Source: Hydrogenophaga sp. (lineage in GTDB: Bacteria; Pseudomonadota; Gammaproteobacteria; Burkholderiales; Burkholderiaceae_C). Taken from it: a stretch of 64,000 nt of DNA. This document shows positions 46,881-56,723 of this stretch, one piece after another. The notes below the pieces were generated by a model. That model did not search any database, was not told where the DNA came from, and worked only from the letters and a program-made list of their open reading frames with translations. Within the stretch, counting starts at the first letter, position 1, and each line of letters begins with the position of its first letter. The stretch spans positions 235,267-299,266 of the forward strand of contig JACVCO010000002.1 of assembly GCA_016741995.1 (NCBI GenBank), given 5' to 3'. The position numbers and the translations under genes are program-made.

Positions 46881-47720
46881 ATGGATTCAACCGCCTCCCC
46901 CCCTGCCGCCGCGCCGGTGCAGACGCTCTCGCTGCCGGGCGAGCCGCCGCTGGCGCTGCGCGTGCTGGGCCGCAAGCCCCGCAGCGGCGCGCTGCCGCTG
47001 GTGCTGCACTTTCATGGCGGCGCCTTCGTTTCCGGCGATCTGGACAGCGGTGCCTGCCTGGCCGAGCTGCTGGCCGGTTCCGGCGCGGTGGTGGCTTCGC
47101 TGGCCTACCCGCTGGCGCCCGAGCACCGCTTTCCCCAGGCCCTGGAGGCCGGCTACGGCGCGCTGGAGTGGCTGTACAAACACCGCGCACGCCTGGCCGG
47201 CAAGGACGCACCCCTGTTCGTGGCGGGCGAGGAGGCCGGCGGCAACATCGCCGCGGCGATGGCGCTCATGGTGCGCGATCGCACCCACCCACCGCTGGCG
47301 GGGCAGATCCTGGTGTCGCCCCTGCTGGACCCGTGCAACGCCACCGCCTCGCTGCGCGAATCGCTCGGTGAATGCGTGCAATGCAAATGGGCCGATGGCT
47401 GGCAGCAGTACCTGCGCGGCCCGATGGATGCCGAACACCCCTACGCCGTGCCGGCGCTGGCGCAACGCCTGGGCGGCCTGCCGCCCGCGCTCATCCTCAC
47501 CGGCGGTGACGACCCGATGCGCGACGCCGCGCTGGCCTACGCCGAGCGCCTGCGCGCAGCCGGCATCGCCGTGCAGTCCCGCGTGCTCGGGGCCGGCACG
47601 GGCTGGCCCGATTCGCTGGCCGAGCCTTTGACCGGCGAATGCCCCTGCGCCAACGAGGCGCGGGAGCACCTGCGCGCCTTCTTCCAGGCGACCCAGGCCG
47701 CCACGCCCCCGCCGTCCTGA
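46881..47720 (+). CDS. llpE: LlpE-like lipase/esterase-fold protein lacking the catalytic serine
   Basis: 279 residues of the hormone-sensitive-lipase-type alpha/beta fold. The oxyanion motif LHFHGGAFVSGD is intact. The nucleophile elbow, normally GDSAGG, reads GEEAGG (116-121), so Ser is replaced by Glu118. The acid motif DPMRD (211-215) remains, but no His is seen where the catalytic one is expected (VLGAGTGWPD). It is therefore probably not an esterase. It heads the efflux operon in the same position as llpE (lipase-like) in the Burkholderia ceoR-llpE-ceoAB-opcM and bpeT-llpE-bpeEF-oprC loci, hence the name. Confidence 0.75.
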   Translation: MDSTASPPAAAPVQTLSLPGEPPLALRVLGRKPRSGALPLVLHFHGGAFVSGDLDSGACLAELLAGSGAVVASLAYPLAPEHRFPQALEAGYGALEWLYKHRARLAGKDAPLFVAGEEAGGNIAAAMALMVRDRTHPPLAGQILVSPLLDPCNATASLRESLGECVQCKWADGWQQYLRGPMDAEHPYAVPALAQRLGGLPPALILTGGDDPMRDAALAYAERLRAAGIAVQSRVLGAGTGWPDSLAEPLTGECPCANEAREHLRAFFQATQAATPPPS

Positions 47721-47761
47721 CGGACGACCCGCTTCCCCTTTCCCTCTCCCTGAAACGCCCA

Positions 47762-47780
47762 CCCCGGCCACACGCCGGGG
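47762..47780 (+). other. Stem-loop between the llpE-like and adaptor genes
   Basis: CCCCGGC, loop CACAC, GCCGGGG, in the 92-base gap. No T-run follows. It may tune the ratio of llpE to pump transcripts, or do nothing. Confidence 0.35.
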
Positions 47781-47812
47781 GCGGTCCCGCTCGCCCTCAA
47801 AAAGGATCCACC

Positions 47813-49036
47813 ATGCCCCGTCCCTTCATTTTTCAGCGCCGCGTCTGGGTGCCCACCGCTGCCGTGGCCGCCATCGCCGCCGCGGTGATCGCGCTCGCCC
47901 AGGAGTCCACCCCCGCGCAGGCGGGCACACCCGCCGATGCGCCGCCGCCGATGCCGGTCTCGGTGGCCACGGTCACCGAAAGCGACGCCACCACCTGGGA
48001 CGAGTTCTCGGGCCGCCTCGAAGCGGTGGAGCGTGTGGAGATCCGCTCGCGCGTGGCCGGGGCGGTGCTGGCCACGCACTTCCGCGAAGGCGCGCTGGTG
48101 AACAAGGGCGATCTGCTGGTCTCCATCGACCCCGCGCCCTACGCCGCCGAGGTGGCGCGCGCCGAGGCGCAGGCCAGCGCCGCCCAGGCGCGCCTGAGCC
48201 ACGCCAACGGCGAGTTCGCGCGTTCGCAGCGCCTGTGGGACGACAAGGCCATTGCCCAGCGTGAACTGGACGACCGCCAGAACGCGCTGCGCGAGGCCGA
48301 AGCCAACCTGCTGGCCGCGCAGGCGCAGGTGCAGGCCGCGCGCCTGAACCTGGGCTACACGCAGGTGCGCGCGCCAGTGGCCGGGCGCATCGGCAAGGTC
48401 GATGTGACGGTGGGCAACCTCGTGGCCGCCGGCCCGGGCGCGCCGGTGCTCACCACGCTGGTGTCGGTGAGCCCGATCTACGCCAGCTTCGACGCCGACG
48501 AGCAGATCGTGGCGCGCGCGCTGCAAGGCATCCACCAGGGCGGTGCCAGCGCGCGCCAGTCCCTCGAACGCATTCCCGTGCAGATGGGCACCGCCGGCAG
48601 TGTGGACACGCCCTTCACCGGGCGCCTGCAGCTCATCGACAACCAGGTCGATGCGCGCAGCGGCACGGTGCGCGTGCGCGCCGTCTTCGACAACAAGGAC
48701 GGCGCGCTCATGCCGGGCCAGTTCGCGCGGGTGCGCATGGGCCAGCCGCACAGCGCGCGCACGCTGCTGGTGAGCGAGCGCGCCATCGGCACCGACCAGG
48801 ACAAGAAGTTCGTGCTGGTGGTGGGTGAGGACAACAAGGCCGAGTACCGCGAGGTGAAGCTGGGCGCACCGGTCGATGGCCTGCGCAGCGTGACGGGTGG
48901 CCTCAAGGCCGGCGAGCGCATCGTCGTCAACGGCCTGCAGCGCGTGCGCCCCGGTGCCGTGGTGCAGCCGCAGCCGGTGCCCATGAACGCGCGCGCCGAT
49001 GGCGACGCGCAGAAGCTCGCGGCGGCCCGGCCGTGA
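47813..49036 (+). CDS. RND efflux periplasmic adaptor (membrane fusion protein)
   Basis: 407 residues of the HlyD/MexE-type family. After a signal-anchor N-terminus comes the lipoyl half-motif VEIRSRVAGAVLATHFREGALVNKGDLLVSIDPAPY, a coiled-coil hairpin (about 105-165, rich in Ala/Arg/Glu), the second half-motif TQVRAPVAGRIGKVDVTVGNLV, and a beta-barrel domain. There is no lipobox, so it is probably anchored by the N-terminal segment. It bridges the inner-membrane pump and the outer-membrane channel encoded next. Confidence 0.92.
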   Translation: MPRPFIFQRRVWVPTAAVAAIAAAVIALAQESTPAQAGTPADAPPPMPVSVATVTESDATTWDEFSGRLEAVERVEIRSRVAGAVLATHFREGALVNKGDLLVSIDPAPYAAEVARAEAQASAAQARLSHANGEFARSQRLWDDKAIAQRELDDRQNALREAEANLLAAQAQVQAARLNLGYTQVRAPVAGRIGKVDVTVGNLVAAGPGAPVLTTLVSVSPIYASFDADEQIVARALQGIHQGGASARQSLERIPVQMGTAGSVDTPFTGRLQLIDNQVDARSGTVRVRAVFDNKDGALMPGQFARVRMGQPHSARTLLVSERAIGTDQDKKFVLVVGEDNKAEYREVKLGAPVDGLRSVTGGLKAGERIVVNGLQRVRPGAVVQPQPVPMNARADGDAQKLAAARP

Positions 49037-49060
49037 TGCGTTCCGAGTGAAGAGAACAAC

Positions 49061-52000
49061 ATGAACCTCTCCAAGTTTTTCATCGACCGGCCGATCTTCG
49101 CGGGCGTGCTCTCGCTGCTGATCCTGATTGCCGGCCTGGTCGCCTTGCGCGGCCTGCCCGTCTCCGAGTACCCCGAGGTGGTGCCGCCCTCGGTGGTGGT
49201 GCGCGCCCAGTACCCGGGTGCCAACCCCAAGGTCATCGCCGAAACCGTGGCCACACCGCTGGAGGAATCCATCAACGGCGTGGAAGGCATGCTCTACATG
49301 GGCAGCCAGGCCACCACCGACGGCGTGATGACGCTGACCGTGACCTTCAAGCTCGGCACCGACCCCGACAAGGCCCAGCAGCTGGTGCAGAACCGCGTCT
49401 CGCAGGCCGAACCGCGCCTGCCCGAAGAGGTGCGCCGCCTGGGCGTGACCACGGTCAAGAGCTCGCCCGACATCACCATGGTCGTGCACCTGGTCTCGCC
49501 GAACGACCGCTACGACATCAACTACCTGCGCAACTACGCGGTGCTCAACGTGAAGGACCGGCTCGCGCGCATCGAGGGCGTGGGGCAGGTGCAGATCTTC
49601 GGCGGCGGCGACTACGCCATGCGCGTCTGGCTCGACCCGCAGAAGGTCGCGCAGCGCGGCCTGTCCGCCGGTGACGTGGTGGCCGCCATCCGCGGCCAGA
49701 ACGTGCAGGCCGCCGCCGGTGTGGTGGGCGCCTCGCCCGGCTTGCCGGGCGTGGACCTGCAGCTCTCCGTCAACGCGCAGGGCCGCCTGCAGACCGAGGA
49801 AGAGTTCGGCGACATCATCGTGAAGACCGGTGGCGACGGCGCGGTGACGCGCCTGCGCGATGTGGCCCGCCTGGAGATGGGCGCGGCCGACTACTCGCTG
49901 CGTTCGCTGCTGAACAACCAGCCCGCGGTGGGCATGGGTGTGTTCCAGGCGCCGGGCTCCAACGCGCTGGAGATCTCGGCCCAGGTGCGCGCCACCATGG
50001 CCGAACTGCAGCAGCACATGCCCGAAGGCGTGGAGTTCCGCATCGCCTACGACCCCACGCAGTTCGTGCGCGCCTCCATCGACTCGGTCATCACCACGCT
50101 GCTCGAAGCCATCGCCCTCGTGGTGCTGGTGGTGATCCTGTTCCTGCAGACCTGGCGCGCGTCCATCATTCCGCTGCTGGCGGTGCCGGTCTCGGTGGTG
50201 GGCACCTTCGCGGTGCTGCACCTGCTGGGCTTCTCCATCAACGCGCTCTCGCTGTTCGGTCTGGTGCTGGCCATCGGCATCGTGGTCGACGACGCGATCG
50301 TGGTGGTGGAGAACGTGGAGCGCAACATCGAGGCCGGCCTGAGCCCGCGCGAAGCCACTTACCGCGCCATGCGCGAGGTCTCGGGCCCCATCATCGCCAT
50401 CGCGCTGGTGCTGGTGGCCGTGTTCGTGCCGCTGGCCTTCATCAGCGGGCTCACGGGCCAGTTCTACAAGCAGTTCGCGGTGACGATCGCCATCAGCACC
50501 GTGATCTCGGCGATCAACTCGCTCACGCTCTCGCCCGCTCTCGCGGCCCTGCTGCTCAAGGGCCACCACGAGCCGAAAGACGCGCTCACGCGCGGCATGG
50601 ACCGCGTGTTCGGTGGCTTCTTCCGCGCCTTCAACCGCGTCTTCCACCGCGGCTCCGAAGCCTACAGCGGTGGCGTGCGGCGCGTGGTCGGCCGCAAGGC
50701 GCTGATGATGGCGCTCTACCTCGCGCTCGCGGCGCTCACGGTCGGCCTGTTCAAGGCCGTGCCCGGCGGCTTCGTGCCCGCGCAGGACAAGCAGTACCTC
50801 ATCGGCTTCGCGCAACTGCCCGACGGCGCCACGCTGGACCGCACGGACGAAGTGATCCAGCGCATGGGCGAGATCACCCGGCAGAACCCCAACGTGGAAG
50901 ACGCCATCGCCTTCCCGGGCCTGTCCATCAACGGGTTCACCAACAGCTCCAACGCCGGCATCGTGTTCGCCACGCTCAAGCCCTTCGCCGAGCGCCGCAA
51001 CGCCGACCAGAGCGGTGGCGCCGTGGCGGGCCAGCTGAACCAGGCCTACGGCGAGATCCAGGACGCCTTCGTGGTGATGTTCCCGCCGCCGCCGGTGGCG
51101 GGGCTGGGCACCACGGGCGGCTTCAAGCTGCAGCTGGAAGACAAGGCCTCGCTCGGCTACGACGCCATGGACGCGGCGGTGAAAGCCTTCATGGCCAAGG
51201 CGTACCAGACGCCCGAGCTGGCCGGCATGTTCACGAGCTGGCAAGTCAACGTGCCGCAGCTCTACGCCGACATCGACCGCACCAAGGCGCGCCAGCTCGG
51301 CGTGCCCGTGACGGAGGTCTTCGACACCATGCAGATCTACCTCGGCAGCCTGTACGTGAACGACTTCAACCGCTTCGGCCGCACCTACAGCGTGCGCGCC
51401 CAGGCCGACGCGCCCCACCGCGCGCGCGCCGAAGACATCGGCCTGCTCCAGGTGCGCTCGAACACGGGCGAGATGATTCCGCTGTCGGCGCTGATGAAGG
51501 TGAATTCCACCTTCGGCCCCGAGCGCGCCATGCGCTACAACGGCTACCTCACGGCCGACATCAACGGCGGGCCCGCGCCGGGCTTCTCGTCGGGCCAGGC
51601 GCAGGCGGCCATCGAGCGCATCGCCGCCGACACGCTGCCCTCGGGCATCGGCTTCGAATGGACCGAGCTCACCTACCAGGAGATCCTGGCCGGCAACTCC
51701 GCGCTGTGGGTGTTCCCGCTCGCCATCCTGCTGGTGTTCCTGGTGCTGGCCGCGCAGTACGAAAGCCTCACGCTGCCGCTGTCCATCATCCTCATCGTGC
51801 CCATGGGCCTGCTCGCGGCCATGACGGGCGTGTGGCTCGACGGCGGCGACAACAACGTGTTCACGCAGATCGGGCTGATCGTGCTGGTGGGGCTGTCGGC
51901 GAAGAACGCGATCCTGATCGTGGAGTTCGCACGGGAACTGGAGTTCGCGGGCCGCACGCCGGTGCAGGCCGCCATCGAAGCCAGCCGCTTGCGCCTGCGC

Positions 52001-52285
52001 CCCATCCTCATGACCTCGTTGGCGTTCGTGATGGGCGTGCTGCCGCTGGTGCTGGCCACGGGGGCCGGCGCCGAGATGCGCTCGGCCATGGGCGTGGCTG
52101 TGTTCGCCGGAATGATCGGTGTCACCGCCTTCGGCCTCTTCCTCACCCCGGTGTTCTACGTGCTACTGCGCCAGCTCACCGGCAACCGCCCGCTGCGCCA
52201 GCACGGCGAGACCCCGCATTTCGAGGGCTTCGCCAGCGGCGGTGGCAACGCCCGGCCCGTGCCCGCCGCCCCGATCACGCATTGA
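49061..52285 (+). CDS. RND multidrug efflux transporter (HAE1/MexF type)
   Basis: 1074 residues, 12 membrane segments with two large periplasmic loops. The proton-relay residues are present: the Asp pair in IVVDDAIVVVENVERN (about 408-409) and the Lys in GLSAKNAILIVEFA (about 947). N-terminal NLSKFFIDRPIFAGVLSLLILIAG is typical. Homology and gene order point to MexF/BpeF/CeoB pumps, which export chloramphenicol, trimethoprim and fluoroquinolones in other species; the range here is unknown. Confidence 0.95.
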   Translation: MNLSKFFIDRPIFAGVLSLLILIAGLVALRGLPVSEYPEVVPPSVVVRAQYPGANPKVIAETVATPLEESINGVEGMLYMGSQATTDGVMTLTVTFKLGTDPDKAQQLVQNRVSQAEPRLPEEVRRLGVTTVKSSPDITMVVHLVSPNDRYDINYLRNYAVLNVKDRLARIEGVGQVQIFGGGDYAMRVWLDPQKVAQRGLSAGDVVAAIRGQNVQAAAGVVGASPGLPGVDLQLSVNAQGRLQTEEEFGDIIVKTGGDGAVTRLRDVARLEMGAADYSLRSLLNNQPAVGMGVFQAPGSNALEISAQVRATMAELQQHMPEGVEFRIAYDPTQFVRASIDSVITTLLEAIALVVLVVILFLQTWRASIIPLLAVPVSVVGTFAVLHLLGFSINALSLFGLVLAIGIVVDDAIVVVENVERNIEAGLSPREATYRAMREVSGPIIAIALVLVAVFVPLAFISGLTGQFYKQFAVTIAISTVISAINSLTLSPALAALLLKGHHEPKDALTRGMDRVFGGFFRAFNRVFHRGSEAYSGGVRRVVGRKALMMALYLALAALTVGLFKAVPGGFVPAQDKQYLIGFAQLPDGATLDRTDEVIQRMGEITRQNPNVEDAIAFPGLSINGFTNSSNAGIVFATLKPFAERRNADQSGGAVAGQLNQAYGEIQDAFVVMFPPPPVAGLGTTGGFKLQLEDKASLGYDAMDAAVKAFMAKAYQTPELAGMFTSWQVNVPQLYADIDRTKARQLGVPVTEVFDTMQIYLGSLYVNDFNRFGRTYSVRAQADAPHRARAEDIGLLQVRSNTGEMIPLSALMKVNSTFGPERAMRYNGYLTADINGGPAPGFSSGQAQAAIERIAADTLPSGIGFEWTELTYQEILAGNSALWVFPLAILLVFLVLAAQYESLTLPLSIILIVPMGLLAAMTGVWLDGGDNNVFTQIGLIVLVGLSAKNAILIVEFARELEFAGRTPVQAAIEASRLRLRPILMTSLAFVMGVLPLVLATGAGAEMRSAMGVAVFAGMIGVTAFGLFLTPVFYVLLRQLTGNRPLRQHGETPHFEGFASGGGNARPVPAAPITH

Positions 52286-52298
52286 AAGAACCGACGCC

Positions 52299-53726
52299 AT
52301 GAGAACCCTCAACCGCCTCCTGCCGCTGGCCGCTGCGCTGGTGCTGGCCGGCTGCGCCACCGCGCTGCCCACGCTGCCCGAAGGCGTGGACACGCCAGCG
52401 CAGTTCAAGGAACAGCGCCAGGCCACCCCGACCGCGGGCAACGCGCAATGGACCATCGCCCAGCCCGCCGAGGCCCAGAGCCGCGGCACCTGGTGGAAGG
52501 CCTTCAACGACCCGGTGCTCGATGCGCTCGTTGAACGCGCGGGCGCCGGCAACACCGACATCCGCCAAGCCACTGCGCGCCTGGCGCAGGCGCGCGCGCT
52601 GCTGCGCGGCGCGCAGGCCGAGCGCGCGCCGCAGATCGGTGCCGGGGCCAGCGCCGACCGCGGCGCCGGCACCAACGCCGCCAGCGGATCCACGCCGGCC
52701 ACGCTGCTGCAGGCCGGCCTGAACCTGTCGTACGAACTCGACCTGTTCGGCCGACTCTCACGCACGCAGGACGCCGCCGCGCTCGACGCGCAATCGCGCG
52801 AGGCCCTGCTGCAGAGCACGCGCCTGCTGGTGCAGGCCGAGGTGGCGCAGACCTACCTGGCCCTGCGCGCCACCGACACCGAGCGCGCGCTGATGCAGGA
52901 CACCACCACCGCCTACGCCGACACGCTGCGCCTCACGCAGCGCCGCTTCGACGCGGGCGACGTGGCCGAGCTCGACGTGATCCGCATCCAGACCGAACTG
53001 GCCGCCACCGAGGCCGAGGTGATCGCGCTCGACCGCGCGCGCGCCGAGCTCGAACACGCGCTGGCCGTGCTGCTGGGCGAGCCGGCCTCGGGTTTCGCGC
53101 TCACACCCGACACCACCGCGCGCGCGCTGCCGGTGATTCCGGCCGGTGTGCCGGCCACCGTGCTCGCGCGTCGGCCCGACGTGGCGGCCGCGCAGGCCGC
53201 GTTGCTGGCCGCACAGGCCCGCGTAGGCGTGGCCCAGGCCGCGTGGTTCCCGCGGGTGTCGCTCACCGGTGCGGCGGGCTTTGCATCGCCCGAGCTCGGC
53301 GACCTGTTCCAGTGGTCCGCGCGCTCCTGGGGCGTGGGTGCGCTGCTCTCGTTGCCGCTGTTCGACGGCGGGCGGCGCGAGGCCGGCCTGCAGGCCACTC
53401 AGGCGCAGTTCGACGACGCCGCGGCGCAGTACCGCGGCCAGGTGCTCAACGCGCTGCGCGAGGTGGAAGACCAGCTCTCGGCCCTGCGCCTGCTGCGCGA
53501 TCAGTCGCAGGCACAAGGCCGCGCGGTGAACGCCGCGCAGCGCGCCAGCGCGATCTCCGAGACGCGTTACCGCAACGGCCTGGTGAGCCAGCTCGAGCTG
53601 CTGGACGCGCGGCGCAACGAACTGCTCAACCGCCGCCAGGCGCAGCGCGTGGAAGCGGCGCAGCAGCAGGCCACGGTGCGGCTGATCCGCGCGCTGGGCG
53701 GCGCGTGGGACCGCACCGACACCTGA
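52299..53726 (+). CDS. RND efflux outer-membrane channel lipoprotein (NodT/OprM family)
   Basis: 475 residues with a signal peptide and lipobox LAGC (C20), so a lipoprotein matured by LspA. Two repeated TolC-type halves follow (VLDALVERAGAGNTDIRQATARLAQARA and the matching VAAAQAALLAAQARVGVAQAAWFPRVSLTG). It forms the trimeric exit duct for the pump encoded just upstream; 13 bases separate the genes. Confidence 0.93.
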   Translation: MRTLNRLLPLAAALVLAGCATALPTLPEGVDTPAQFKEQRQATPTAGNAQWTIAQPAEAQSRGTWWKAFNDPVLDALVERAGAGNTDIRQATARLAQARALLRGAQAERAPQIGAGASADRGAGTNAASGSTPATLLQAGLNLSYELDLFGRLSRTQDAAALDAQSREALLQSTRLLVQAEVAQTYLALRATDTERALMQDTTTAYADTLRLTQRRFDAGDVAELDVIRIQTELAATEAEVIALDRARAELEHALAVLLGEPASGFALTPDTTARALPVIPAGVPATVLARRPDVAAAQAALLAAQARVGVAQAAWFPRVSLTGAAGFASPELGDLFQWSARSWGVGALLSLPLFDGGRREAGLQATQAQFDDAAAQYRGQVLNALREVEDQLSALRLLRDQSQAQGRAVNAAQRASAISETRYRNGLVSQLELLDARRNELLNRRQAQRVEAAQQQATVRLIRALGGAWDRTDT

Positions 53727-53732
53727 GGCGCG

Positions 53733-54419
53733 TCAACCCCCCTCGAGCACGGCCACGTGCACCGGGGTGCGCAGCCGGAAGCCGAGCGATTCGTACAGCG
53801 CAATGGCCGCGGTGTTGGTCTGCCAGGCGTGGAGGAAGGGCTGTTCGCCGCGCGCCTGAATGCGCGCGCCCACCGCGGCCGACAACCGGCGCGCCAGCCC
53901 CTGGCCGCGCGCATCGGGGTGGGTGCACACGCCGCTGATCTCCACGTGGCCTGGCGGGCGAAAGCGCTCGCCGGCCATGGCCAGCAGGCGCCCGCCGCCG
54001 CGCACGCCCACAAAGCCCCCCATGGTGTGCGTGCGCGCCAGAAACGGCCCCGGCTCGGTGAGCCGCGCCAGCGCCAGCATCTCGGGCGCGTCGTCGTCGC
54101 CCAGCGCCAGCATGTCCTCATCGCACGCCTCGCCCTGCAAGGGGCGGGTGGCCACCATCTGAACCCCGAGCGCCTGCTTGACCACCCGCAGCCCCGGCGG
54201 CAGCGCGATGTCACCGACCTGAAGCAGCAGCACCGTTTCTCCCGGCCCGACGAGTGCGGCCAGCGCGGCGCGGGCCAATGGCCCGTCGTCGGCGGCGTCC
54301 GCAAACAGGTTGACGTCGCGCGCGTAGCGCCGCGCCAGCGCGTTGCCGTGCGCGAGGTGGTTGTGCGGGCCGTTCAGGGTGGCCCAGACCGGTCGGTCAA
54401 GCGGGTGCATGGCGGCCAT
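53733..54419 (-). CDS. GNAT-family N-acetyltransferase
   Basis: 228 residues. The C-terminal GNAT fold has the acetyl-CoA loop ISGVCTHPDARGQGLARRLSAAVG (Q/R-x-x-G-x-G/A) and the later TNTAAIALYESLGFRLR. The N-terminal 110 residues are more variable. Substrate unknown. It converges on the efflux operon with 6 bases between stops. ATG at 54410 (MHPLD) is an alternative start. Confidence 0.85.
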   Translation of the reverse strand: MAAMHPLDRPVWATLNGPHNHLAHGNALARRYARDVNLFADAADDGPLARAALAALVGPGETVLLLQVGDIALPPGLRVVKQALGVQMVATRPLQGEACDEDMLALGDDDAPEMLALARLTEPGPFLARTHTMGGFVGVRGGGRLLAMAGERFRPPGHVEISGVCTHPDARGQGLARRLSAAVGARIQARGEQPFLHAWQTNTAAIALYESLGFRLRTPVHVAVLEGG

Positions 54420-54447
54420 TGTGAAGGGCCGCCACGCACCGCCGCGC

Positions 54448-55413
54448 TCACTCCACGCGGATGTTCGCCGCCTTCACGACCTCGCCCCAGCGCTGGCGCT
54501 CGCGTTCGAAGAACGTGTCCTGTTCGGTGGGTTGCATGGTGACCACCTCGGCGCCCTGGCCCACGAGGCGCGCGCGCACGTCGGGCTGGCGGATGGCCTT
54601 GATCAGTTCGGCGTTCAGGCGCGACACGATGGCCGGCGGGGTGCCGCGGGGCACCAGCACGCCCTGCCAGGTGCCGGACTCGAAGTCCTTCACGCCCTGT
54701 TCGGCCAGCGTGGGCACGCTGCCCACCAGCGGCATGCGCGTGCGCTTGGAGATGCCCAGCACCTTGAGCTTGCCGCTCTGCACGTGCGGCAACGTGGCCA
54801 GCATGCCGTTCATGATCACCTGCGTCTGGCCGGCCACGGTGTCGGCCACCGCTTGCGAACCGCCCTTGTAGGGCACGTACACCCACTTCGCGCCGGTGGC
54901 GCGCTCCACGGCCACGCCGGCCACGTGCGGCGCGCTGCCCATCGCGGTGACGGCGAAGTTGAGATCGCTGGTCTTGGACAGGGCCACGAGTTCCTGCAGC
55001 GTGTTGGCTTTCACCGAGGGGTGCACCGCCAACATGTGCGGCGAGTAGGCGAGCATGCTCACGCCACGCAGGTCCTTGCTGGGGTCGAACTGCAGCTTGT
55101 AGACCGAGGGGCTGATCGCCAGCGCACCCACGTCGCACAGCAGCATGGTGTGGCCATCGGGCGCGGACTGCGCCACCAGCGCGGCACCGAGGTTGCCGTT
55201 GGCGCCGGCGCGGTTTTCCACCACCACCGACTGGCCCAGGCTTTCGCCGAGTGCCTGGCTGATGGCGCGCGCGATGATGTCCGACGAGCCACCCGGCGGG
55301 TAGGGCACGACGATGCGCAGCGGCTTGTTCGGGAACGACTGCGCGTGCGCAGGCAAACCCACGGCCGCCAGGGCGGCGGTGGAGGCGATGAGTTGTCGGC
55401 GGTTGATTGACAT
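54448..55413 (-). CDS. TctC/Bug-family solute-binding protein
   Basis: A 321-residue periplasmic binding protein of the tripartite tricarboxylate (Bug) family, greatly expanded in Burkholderiales. Signal peptide with a Tat-like NRRQLIAST, then the family pattern PNKPLRIVVPYPPGGSSDIIARAI and ENRAGANGNLGAALVA. No tctA/tctB membrane genes are present; it lies 17 bases downstream of dctM and appears to be the last gene of the uronate TRAP operon. It may capture a related sugar acid or act as a sensor. Confidence 0.9.
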   Translation of the reverse strand: MSINRRQLIASTAALAAVGLPAHAQSFPNKPLRIVVPYPPGGSSDIIARAISQALGESLGQSVVVENRAGANGNLGAALVAQSAPDGHTMLLCDVGALAISPSVYKLQFDPSKDLRGVSMLAYSPHMLAVHPSVKANTLQELVALSKTSDLNFAVTAMGSAPHVAGVAVERATGAKWVYVPYKGGSQAVADTVAGQTQVIMNGMLATLPHVQSGKLKVLGISKRTRMPLVGSVPTLAEQGVKDFESGTWQGVLVPRGTPPAIVSRLNAELIKAIRQPDVRARLVGQGAEVVTMQPTEQDTFFERERQRWGEVVKAANIRVE

Positions 55414-55430
55414 GAAGGTCTCCTTGAATG

Positions 55431-56723
55431 TCATTTGAAAAGGCTGGGCAGCCAGAGGGAAAAAGCGGGCACGTATGTGACCAGCAGCAGGCACACCCCC
55501 AGGGCGCCGTAGAACGGCGCGATGGTGCGCATGACGCGGCCAACCGAAATGCCACCGATGGCGCAACCGACGAATTGCACCGAGCCCACCGGTGGCGTGT
55601 TCAGTCCGAGCGCGCAATTGATCAGCATCACGATGCCGAACTGGATCGGGTCCATGCCGTACTGCATCGCGATCGGCAGAAAGATCGGCGTGCAGATGAG
55701 GATCGTGGCGGCCATGTCGAGGAAGGTGCCGAGCACGAACAGCAGCAGGTTGATCATCAGGAAGATCACCCAGGGCTTCTCCGACACCGTCTTCATCAGC
55801 TCGCCGGTGATCTGCGGCACCTCGTAGAGCGCCATGAAGTAGCCGAAGGCCGCCGAGATGCCGATCAGCAGCAGCACCACGCCCGTGGTCTTGCAGGCCT
55901 TGGCGCAGGCGCGCAGGAAGTTGTGCCAGCTGAGCGAGCGGTACACCAGCGTGGTGATGAGGAGCGCCCAGGCCACCGCGATCGCGGCGGATTCGGTGGC
56001 CGTGAACGCGCCCGACAGGATGCCGGCCAGGATGATCACCACCACCAGCAGCCCGGGCAATGAGGCGAGGAAGGCCGCGAGCACCACACCCCAGCCGACG
56101 AAGCCGCCGCCGCGCACCGGGTAGCCGCGCCGGATGGCGACCCAGTAGGCCGCGGCCAGGTTGCAGACCGTGAGCAACACCGCCGGCAACAGGCCCGCGA
56201 GCATGAGGCTGATGACGCTGACCGACGCGATGCCCGAGGTGGCCAGCGTGAAGATGATCAGGTTGTGCGAGGTGGGCATGATCGCGCCCACCAGCGCGGC
56301 GTGGGTCGTGACGTTGACCGCGTAGTCGGCGTCGTACCCTTCCTTCTTCATCAGCGGGATCATCACGGAGCCGATGGCCGACACATCGGCCAGCGGCGAA
56401 CCCGCCACGCCGCCGAAGATGGTGCAGCCCAGCACGTTGCTCATGCCCAGGCCGCCGCGCACGTGGCCCACCAGGCTGTTGGCAAAGCGCACGATGCGGT
56501 CGGCGATGCCGCCATAGAGCATGAGCTCGCCCGCGAACACGAAGAACGGGATGGCCAGGAAGCTGAACACCTGCATGCCGCCGACCATCTTCTGGAACAC
56601 CAGGGCCACCGGCAGGCCGGCCGCCACGATGGTGAGCACCGACGACAGCCCGATGGCGAAAGCCACCGGCACGCCCATGATGAGCAGCAGCGCGAAGCTG
56701 ATGGCGAGAACGGTCAACTCCAT
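55431..56723 (-). CDS. dctM: TRAP transporter large permease
   Basis: A 430-residue DctM-type permease with about 12 hydrophobic segments. Typical pieces are MELTVLAISFALLLIMGVPVAFAIGLSS, GGIADRIVRFANSLVGHVRGGLGMSNVLGCTIFGGVAGSPLADVSAIG and NTPPVGSVQFVGCAIG. It forms the Na+-driven channel with DctQ. Its start overlaps the end of dctQ by 10 bases. Confidence 0.94.
   Translation of the reverse strand: MELTVLAISFALLLIMGVPVAFAIGLSSVLTIVAAGLPVALVFQKMVGGMQVFSFLAIPFFVFAGELMLYGGIADRIVRFANSLVGHVRGGLGMSNVLGCTIFGGVAGSPLADVSAIGSVMIPLMKKEGYDADYAVNVTTHAALVGAIMPTSHNLIIFTLATSGIASVSVISLMLAGLLPAVLLTVCNLAAAYWVAIRRGYPVRGGGFVGWGVVLAAFLASLPGLLVVVIILAGILSGAFTATESAAIAVAWALLITTLVYRSLSWHNFLRACAKACKTTGVVLLLIGISAAFGYFMALYEVPQITGELMKTVSEKPWVIFLMINLLLFVLGTFLDMAATILICTPIFLPIAMQYGMDPIQFGIVMLINCALGLNTPPVGSVQFVGCAIGGISVGRVMRTIAPFYGALGVCLLLVTYVPAFSLWLPSLFK

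Noticed and set aside
47537..51418. A 1293-codon open frame on the minus strand opposite the RND operon
   Set aside because: It is the antisense shadow of GC-rich coding DNA; its His/Arg/Gly-rich translation has no domain, while the plus strand encodes clear efflux proteins.
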